Shown here one piece after another: positions 60,214-64,000 of a stretch of 64,000 bases of DNA. Every line of letters starts with the position of its first letter. Positions within the stretch are counted from its first letter, which is position 1. A program made the translations under genes and the position numbers. The notes under the pieces were generated by a model. It saw only the letters and a program-made list of their open reading frames with translations, was not told the origin of the DNA and ran no database searches. Location: NCBI RefSeq assembly GCF_003031405.1, contig NZ_CP020469.1, positions 2,294,001-2,358,000 of the forward strand, in the 5' to 3' direction. The DNA is from Halomonas sp. 'Soap Lake #6' (GTDB lineage: Bacteria > Pseudomonadota > Gammaproteobacteria > Pseudomonadales > Halomonadaceae).

Positions 60214-60958
60214 GGCTATCCTTTCGCTAAATCACCTGTATAAGCAATTTGGGGCGCTGCAGGCGACCAACGATGTTTCTCTGGAGCTCCAGACTGGTGA
60301 AATCCATGCCTTGATTGGTCCCAATGGGGCTGGCAAGTCGACCCTGATTGGGCAAATTGCGGGCAATATACGTCCTGATAAGGGCAGCGTTTATTTAGCG
60401 GGAACTGAAATCACTGGCATGAGTATTGCCCAGCGCGCACGGCTTGGGCTGGGGCGCAGTTTCCAGGTCTCATCTCTCGCTGAACCGTTATCAGTAATGC
60501 GCAATGTAATGATGGGAGTTCAAGCACTACAGAGTCACAGCTTCCGCTTCTGGAAACCTGTCGCCCGGGACCAACAACTGCTTGAACCTGCTTTTGAGGC
60601 GTTGGAACGCATGCAGCTTAGCCACCGTGCCTGGACACCGGTATGTGAGCTTTCCCACGGTGAACGCCGCCAAGTAGAAGTGGCCTGCGCTCTGGCGCTC
60701 AAGCCCCGCGCCCTGCTGTTGGACGAGCCTATGGCGGGCCTCGGTCCTGAAGGTTCTGCGAAACTTACCGAGCTACTTGAAGCACTGAAGCTGGAAGTAC
60801 CTATCCTGCTGATTGAGCACGACATGGATGCGGTATTTCGGCTGGCTGATCGTATTTCTGTACTGGTCTCAGGCAGTGTTATTGCCCATGGCGATAGCCA
60901 GACAATTAGGCAGGATCCACGCGTTCGCGACGCCTACCTGGGAGATGCAGATGCTTAA
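60206..60958 (+). CDS. ABC transporter ATP-binding protein (LivG-like)
   Basis: ATPase of the importer, 250 residues. Walker A GPNGAGKSTLIG (near 38), signature LSHGERRQVEVA (near 148), Walker B ALLLDEPMAGLGPEG (near 170) and the H-loop IEHDMDAVF (near 200). The LivG-type IARTFQ-like stretch reads GLGRSFQVSSLA. It overlaps the second ATPase by 8 bases. Confidence 0.94.
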   Translation: MSEAILSLNHLYKQFGALQATNDVSLELQTGEIHALIGPNGAGKSTLIGQIAGNIRPDKGSVYLAGTEITGMSIAQRARLGLGRSFQVSSLAEPLSVMRNVMMGVQALQSHSFRFWKPVARDQQLLEPAFEALERMQLSHRAWTPVCELSHGERRQVEVACALALKPRALLLDEPMAGLGPEGSAKLTELLEALKLEVPILLIEHDMDAVFRLADRISVLVSGSVIAHGDSQTIRQDPRVRDAYLGDADA

Positions 60959-61631
60959 TGTTGCTGATATTGAAACCTTCTATGGCCCATCCCAGGCACT
61001 ATTTGGCGTTAACCTTGAAGTAAACGCTGGTGAAATGGTCGCGTTAATGGGTCGCAATGGCATGGGCAAAACTACCACCATTCGCTCGATATTTGGTCTT
61101 ACCCCTGCCAGCCGCGGCACCATTACGTTTGAATCCCATAACCTGCGCCGCTTACCTGCTTACCGAATTGCTAAAGCAGGCTTGGGCTTGGTACCTGAAG
61201 GCCGTCGCTGTTTCCCTAACTTATCCGTGCGCGAAAATTTGCTGGTGACCGCTCGTCCAGGCGAATGGACATTACAGAAAGTAGAGCTGCTGTTTCCTCG
61301 TTTAGAGGAGCGCCGCTTGCAAATGGCCAAAACCCTCTCCGGCGGTGAACAACAGATGCTGGCCATTGGCCGGGCTCTGATGACCAACCCACGCCTACTG
61401 GTACTTGATGAAGCTACTGAAGGCTTGGCACCGGTGATTCGCCAGGAGATCTGGCGAGCGATTCGTTTATTTAAGGAGCAGGGGCAATCCACGCTACTGG
61501 TGGATAAATCATTGAGCGAAGTGCTGCCTATTGCCGACCGTTGCACCATCTTAGAGAAAGGCCGCACCGTTTGGGATGGCAAACCAGCTGCACTGGATAG
61601 TGCAGTACGCGACCGTTACCTAGGCGTGTAG
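60951..61631 (+). CDS. ABC transporter ATP-binding protein (LivF-like)
   Basis: Second ATPase. Walker A GRNGMGKTTTIRS (near 35), signature LSGGEQQMLAIGRAL (near 130) and Walker B LLVLDEATEGLAP. The D-loop/H-loop region reads LLVDKSLSEVLPIA, with Lys where the switch His usually is (IEHD-type), an odd point. ATG 60951 is chosen because GGGAG lies 6 bases before it; earlier in-frame starts lie inside livG. The product is 226 residues. Confidence 0.92.
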   Translation: MLNVADIETFYGPSQALFGVNLEVNAGEMVALMGRNGMGKTTTIRSIFGLTPASRGTITFESHNLRRLPAYRIAKAGLGLVPEGRRCFPNLSVRENLLVTARPGEWTLQKVELLFPRLEERRLQMAKTLSGGEQQMLAIGRALMTNPRLLVLDEATEGLAPVIRQEIWRAIRLFKEQGQSTLLVDKSLSEVLPIADRCTILEKGRTVWDGKPAALDSAVRDRYLGV

Positions 61632-61642
61632 GGAGAAAAATA

Positions 61643-62050
61643 ATGGCGTTTAGAACTCAGCGGAAGGTTCGCTTTCAGCACTGTGACCCGGCGGGTATCG
61701 TTTTTTATCCCCGCTATTTTGAAATGATTAACTCCGTGGTGGAGGACTGGTTTGAGGAAGTCGTGCAGCACGACTTTAACCAGCTGCATATAGAAACCGG
61801 TACGGGTGTCCCTACTGCCGCTATCGATACGCAGTTTCATGCGCCAAGCCGATTAGGCGAACTGCTTACCTTTGAATTAATGGTTCAGTCCGTGGGGCGC
61901 AGCAGCGTGACCATCCAGATCGTCGCTTATTGCGGTGAGCAAAAGCGCCTAACTAGCGACTCAACCCTGGTATTTGTGGATTTAAGTAGCGGTAAATCTA
62001 TGCCATGGACCGAGGCAATACGCCAGCACATTACCGTCGATAACCTATAA
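61643..62050 (+). CDS. 4HBT-family thioesterase
   Basis: Hotdog-fold thioesterase of 135 residues. The catalytic Asp is in RFQHCDPAGIVFYPRYFEM (Asp near residue 15), the hallmark of 4-hydroxybenzoyl-CoA thioesterase relatives. It probably releases CoA from a stalled or end-product aryl- or alicyclic-CoA in this cluster. GGGAGAAAAATA precedes the start, 11 bases after the transporter gene. Confidence 0.9.
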   Translation: MAFRTQRKVRFQHCDPAGIVFYPRYFEMINSVVEDWFEEVVQHDFNQLHIETGTGVPTAAIDTQFHAPSRLGELLTFELMVQSVGRSSVTIQIVAYCGEQKRLTSDSTLVFVDLSSGKSMPWTEAIRQHITVDNL

Positions 62051-62061
62051 GGATAGCCATC

Positions 62062-62475
62062 ATGAGTGACGCCAACTTTCATCAGCTTCTTCACCCTTCT
62101 CATTGGAAAGCAGCAGTCGGCTACGCTAATGGCGTGCTTGCTTCAGGGCAAACAGTGTTTGTCGGCGGGCAAATTGGCTGGAATGCTGATCAGGTGTTTG
62201 AAAGCGATGATTTCGTTATTCAGGTTAATCAGGCGCTGCAAAATATTGTAGCAATCTTAAAAGAGGCCAATGCAGGTCCGGAGCATATCGTTCGCTTAAC
62301 CTGGTATGTGACGGACAAGCGGGAGTATTTGGCAAGGCTTAAAGAGGTGGGCGGAGCTTACCGCGAAGTACTTGGCAAGCACTTCCCAGCGATGACCATG
62401 GTTCAAGTGGCAGGGCTTGTGGAAGATCAGGCCAAGGTGGAAATCGAAGCAACAGCGGTAATCCCTGCCGCTTAA
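62062..62475 (+). CDS. RidA/YjgF-family deaminase
   Basis: Trimeric enamine/imine deaminase family, 137 residues: GVLASGQTVFVGGQIGWNAD (residues 24-43), NQALQNIVAILKEANAGPEH, RLTWYVTDKREYL with the conserved Arg, and VQVAGLVEDQAKVEIEATAV. In a route for an amino-substituted ring it could hydrolyse an enamine or imine intermediate; that is inference. It is the last plus-strand gene of the cluster. Confidence 0.9.
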   Translation: MSDANFHQLLHPSHWKAAVGYANGVLASGQTVFVGGQIGWNADQVFESDDFVIQVNQALQNIVAILKEANAGPEHIVRLTWYVTDKREYLARLKEVGGAYREVLGKHFPAMTMVQVAGLVEDQAKVEIEATAVIPAA

Positions 62476-62487
62476 AACATATGGGCG

Positions 62488-62505
62488 GCGCCTCTAGTGA
62501 GGCGC
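62488..62505. terminator. Hairpin between convergent ridA-like and hydrolase genes
   Basis: GCGCCTC, loop TAGT, GAGGCGC: a 7-bp GC-rich stem directly beside the hydrolase stop (62508), between convergent genes. There is no T-run. Confidence 0.55.
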
Positions 62506-62507
62506 TG

Positions 62508-63371
62508 CTATAAGCTGTGAACCCCTTTGATCCACTCCACAAAGCAGCCATCGTTAAGATAGTGCTCAAGAATCGAGAAGTGATCTACCTCAGGGAGCAA
62601 CTGCTGAGTGACGTCCTGCCTCTGCTCACTTAAATGCTCGCTATAGTCGCTCATCTGCCGCTCAAACTCTTCTGACTCCAGGCCTCCAGCTACTAGCTTT
62701 ATTGGCGCAGGCACACGGCACTGCAGCCATAGAGGACTGAACTCCTGCACATCTCGCCCACTCAGTTGCAGCTTAGGCTGCAGCCACGACCAGGGAAAGG
62801 GTCGCAAATCATAGAGGCCACTGACACACAGTGCACCGCGAATCAGCTGGTTCGGCAACCCAAACGTATCTTCCCAATCCGTGGACATCAGCATCGCGCA
62901 TAGATGCCCGCCCGCCGAGTGCCCTGAAATACTTAACTGTTCCGGGTCGACGTCTAGTTCGGCGGCATGGCGATACACGAAGGCCACTGCTGCCTGAGCC
63001 TGACGCACTAGCTCACTAAAGCGTACCTGGGGACAAAGCGCGTAATTGACCACCGCCACCGTGATCCCAGCTTTGACCAAGTCATCAACGATAAAGCTAA
63101 ATTCGCGATGGCTAAGTGAACGCCAGTAGCCGCCGTGGAAAAAGACGTGCACTGGCGCCTGGGGTGTATGCGCATGAAAAATATCCATGCGCTCAGCAAG
63201 CGAAGGGCCATAAGGTAGATCAAGGCTTACTTTAAGACTTGCACGGTGGCGTTCACGTGATGCTTCACTGCGTTCACGCCACTCCTTTACCAACACCATT
63301 GGGTCTCGACCCATCATCGGGTCGTAGGCACGGTCGATCTCCTCTTGAGTCGTAAAGTGTTGATAAAGCAT
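62508..63371 (-). CDS. Alpha/beta hydrolase, kynurenine formamidase (arylformamidase)-like
   Basis: 287-residue serine hydrolase. HGGYW (VFFHGGYWRSLSHREFSF, near residue 77) is the oxyanion motif of the arylformamidase group, SGHSAGGHLCA (near 150) holds the nucleophile Ser, and the His is in DHFSILEHYL. If it is a kynurenine formamidase it would act in tryptophan breakdown, which leads to anthranilate, but other carboxylesterases share these motifs. No kynureninase lies in the window. It follows dsbB by 27 bases on the same strand. Confidence 0.7.
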   Translation of the reverse strand: MLYQHFTTQEEIDRAYDPMMGRDPMVLVKEWRERSEASRERHRASLKVSLDLPYGPSLAERMDIFHAHTPQAPVHVFFHGGYWRSLSHREFSFIVDDLVKAGITVAVVNYALCPQVRFSELVRQAQAAVAFVYRHAAELDVDPEQLSISGHSAGGHLCAMLMSTDWEDTFGLPNQLIRGALCVSGLYDLRPFPWSWLQPKLQLSGRDVQEFSPLWLQCRVPAPIKLVAGGLESEEFERQMSDYSEHLSEQRQDVTQQLLPEVDHFSILEHYLNDGCFVEWIKGVHSL

Positions 63372-63398
63372 TTAAGCCTCCTTATCGCTGACCCACGG

Positions 63399-63899
63399 CT
63401 AGCCCCGATGTTTAAAAAACAGCATACGCAGCGGTACGATCGCCATGATTGCAAAGCCAATGAAGGTCCAGGCGGGTAATGAGAGGCCCAATAGAACGAA
63501 ATCAATCTCGGCGCATTCACCGGAACCGGTCAACACCATGGCCACGACGTCCTGCATGGGCAGGATATCCATCATGTATTCAAGCCCAGGGCCACAAGAC
63601 GGCACTTGATCGGCGGGAAGGCTTTGCAACCAGACATGACGCCCGGCAATAAACGCCCCGGTGCCCACCGCTATTAGCGCTACTAACCCGTATATAACTT
63701 TACCCACTCGCCCTGCGGGGCTATGAATCGCGGCAATCGCGAACACAATACCCGCAGCAATGACAGCAACACGCTGGAAGATACACAGTGGGCAAGGTTC
63801 AAGCCCCCCTATGTGCTCCAAGCCGAGAGCTACCGCCATCATTAAAATGCAGAAGGCTAGCCCAGCCAGTGCAACCGAGCGAAAAGAGTGCAAGATCAT
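63399..63899 (-). CDS. dsbB: Disulfide bond formation protein B
   Basis: Inner-membrane quinone reductase that reoxidises DsbA. Four transmembrane helices in 166 residues. The periplasmic CPLC pair (EPCPLCIFQRV, near residue 36) is the quinone-linked site, and the second pair is at SCGPGLEYM and GSGECAEIDF. The ATG at 63899 overlaps the upstream gene's stop (ATGA), so the two are coupled. Confidence 0.95.
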   Translation of the reverse strand: MILHSFRSVALAGLAFCILMMAVALGLEHIGGLEPCPLCIFQRVAVIAAGIVFAIAAIHSPAGRVGKVIYGLVALIAVGTGAFIAGRHVWLQSLPADQVPSCGPGLEYMMDILPMQDVVAMVLTGSGECAEIDFVLLGLSLPAWTFIGFAIMAIVPLRMLFFKHRG

Positions 63900-64000
63900 T
63901 GATGATCCTCTGGTGGGATAGCGGACAGGGCACGAGATTCCCGCGCTTTAGCGAAATAGCGACTTAAAAACTCACTGAAGCTCTCTTGATCAGCAGCTTC
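63896..64000 (-). CDS. C-terminal fragment of an unknown gene upstream of dsbB
   Basis: The minus strand stays open from base 64000 to the TGA at 63898-63896, encoding 34 residues ending ALSAIPPEDHQ. The stop overlaps the dsbB ATG in the coupled ATGA form, which supports a real upstream gene. Too little is visible to identify it. Confidence 0.6.
   Translation of the reverse strand, partial: EAADQESFSEFLSRYFAKARESRALSAIPPEDHQ

Overview
The window looks like chromosomal DNA of a gammaproteobacterium of the Halomonas/Vreelandella type. I infer this from protein-level resemblance, the moderate-to-high GC seen by eye, and conserved gene neighbourhoods: dnaX-ybaB-recR, rnd-ycgL-acpH, gacA-uvrC-pgsA followed by tRNA-Gly/Cys/Leu, lapA-lapB near pyrF, and sdhE-ygfX beside nadB. 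I see no insertion sequence, prophage or plasmid backbone. Most of the window is core metabolism.

Layout. 0-11 kb, mostly minus strand: the 5' part of fadD, a YafJ-type amidohydrolase, a membrane protein, a divergent oligopeptidase B (+), a 44-residue small ORF (+), then ycgN, acpH, ycgL, rnd, recR, ybaB, dnaX and grxD. 11-16.3 kb: argF, tRNA-Ala, gacA, uvrC, pgsA and a tRNA-Gly/Cys/Leu cluster. 16.5-22 kb: nadB, ygfX/sdhE, ihfB, lapAB, pyrF, a ComEA-like protein. 22-29 kb: a methylcitrate-cycle operon of the AcnD/PrpF type (regulator, prpB, prpC, acnD, prpF) for propionyl-CoA disposal. 29-36.6 kb: pabB, cysH, cysB, trxA, an AI-2E-type permease, a SIMPL protein and serS. 36.6-37.5 kb: a gene-poor gap with a two-repeat type I-F-like CRISPR remnant. 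37.5-49.3 kb: a dicarboxylate/amino-acid symporter, a DUF4202 protein, the large D-2-hydroxyacid dehydrogenase YdiJ, a two-component system, trpGDC and an Rsd/AlgQ protein.

49.7-62.5 kb is the most distinctive block: a compact plus-strand cluster that reads as aerobic CoA-dependent anthranilate (2-aminobenzoate) or related aromatic acid catabolism. It contains a monooxygenase-reductase fusion, SDR, MarR regulator, enoyl-CoA hydratase, acyl-CoA dehydrogenase, aryl-CoA ligase, a five-gene LivKHMGF-type transporter, a thioesterase and a RidA protein. It lies beside trpGDC, which makes and consumes anthranilate, and is followed by a convergent kynurenine-formamidase-like hydrolase and dsbB.

Observations most worth a second look: (1) a leader-like region plus two identical 28-nt I-F repeats and one 32-nt spacer with no cas genes in the window; (2) an E. 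coli-style A AAA AAG frameshift signal in dnaX that would give a gamma subunit ending just before an unusual (Pro-Glu)29 tract encoded by a hexanucleotide repeat; (3) a degenerate tandem-repeat array between acnD and prpF; (4) the anthranilate-type cluster and its position; (5) a tRNA-Gly-like relic inside the tRNA cluster. Functional assignments come from recognition of family motifs by eye; no database search was run.
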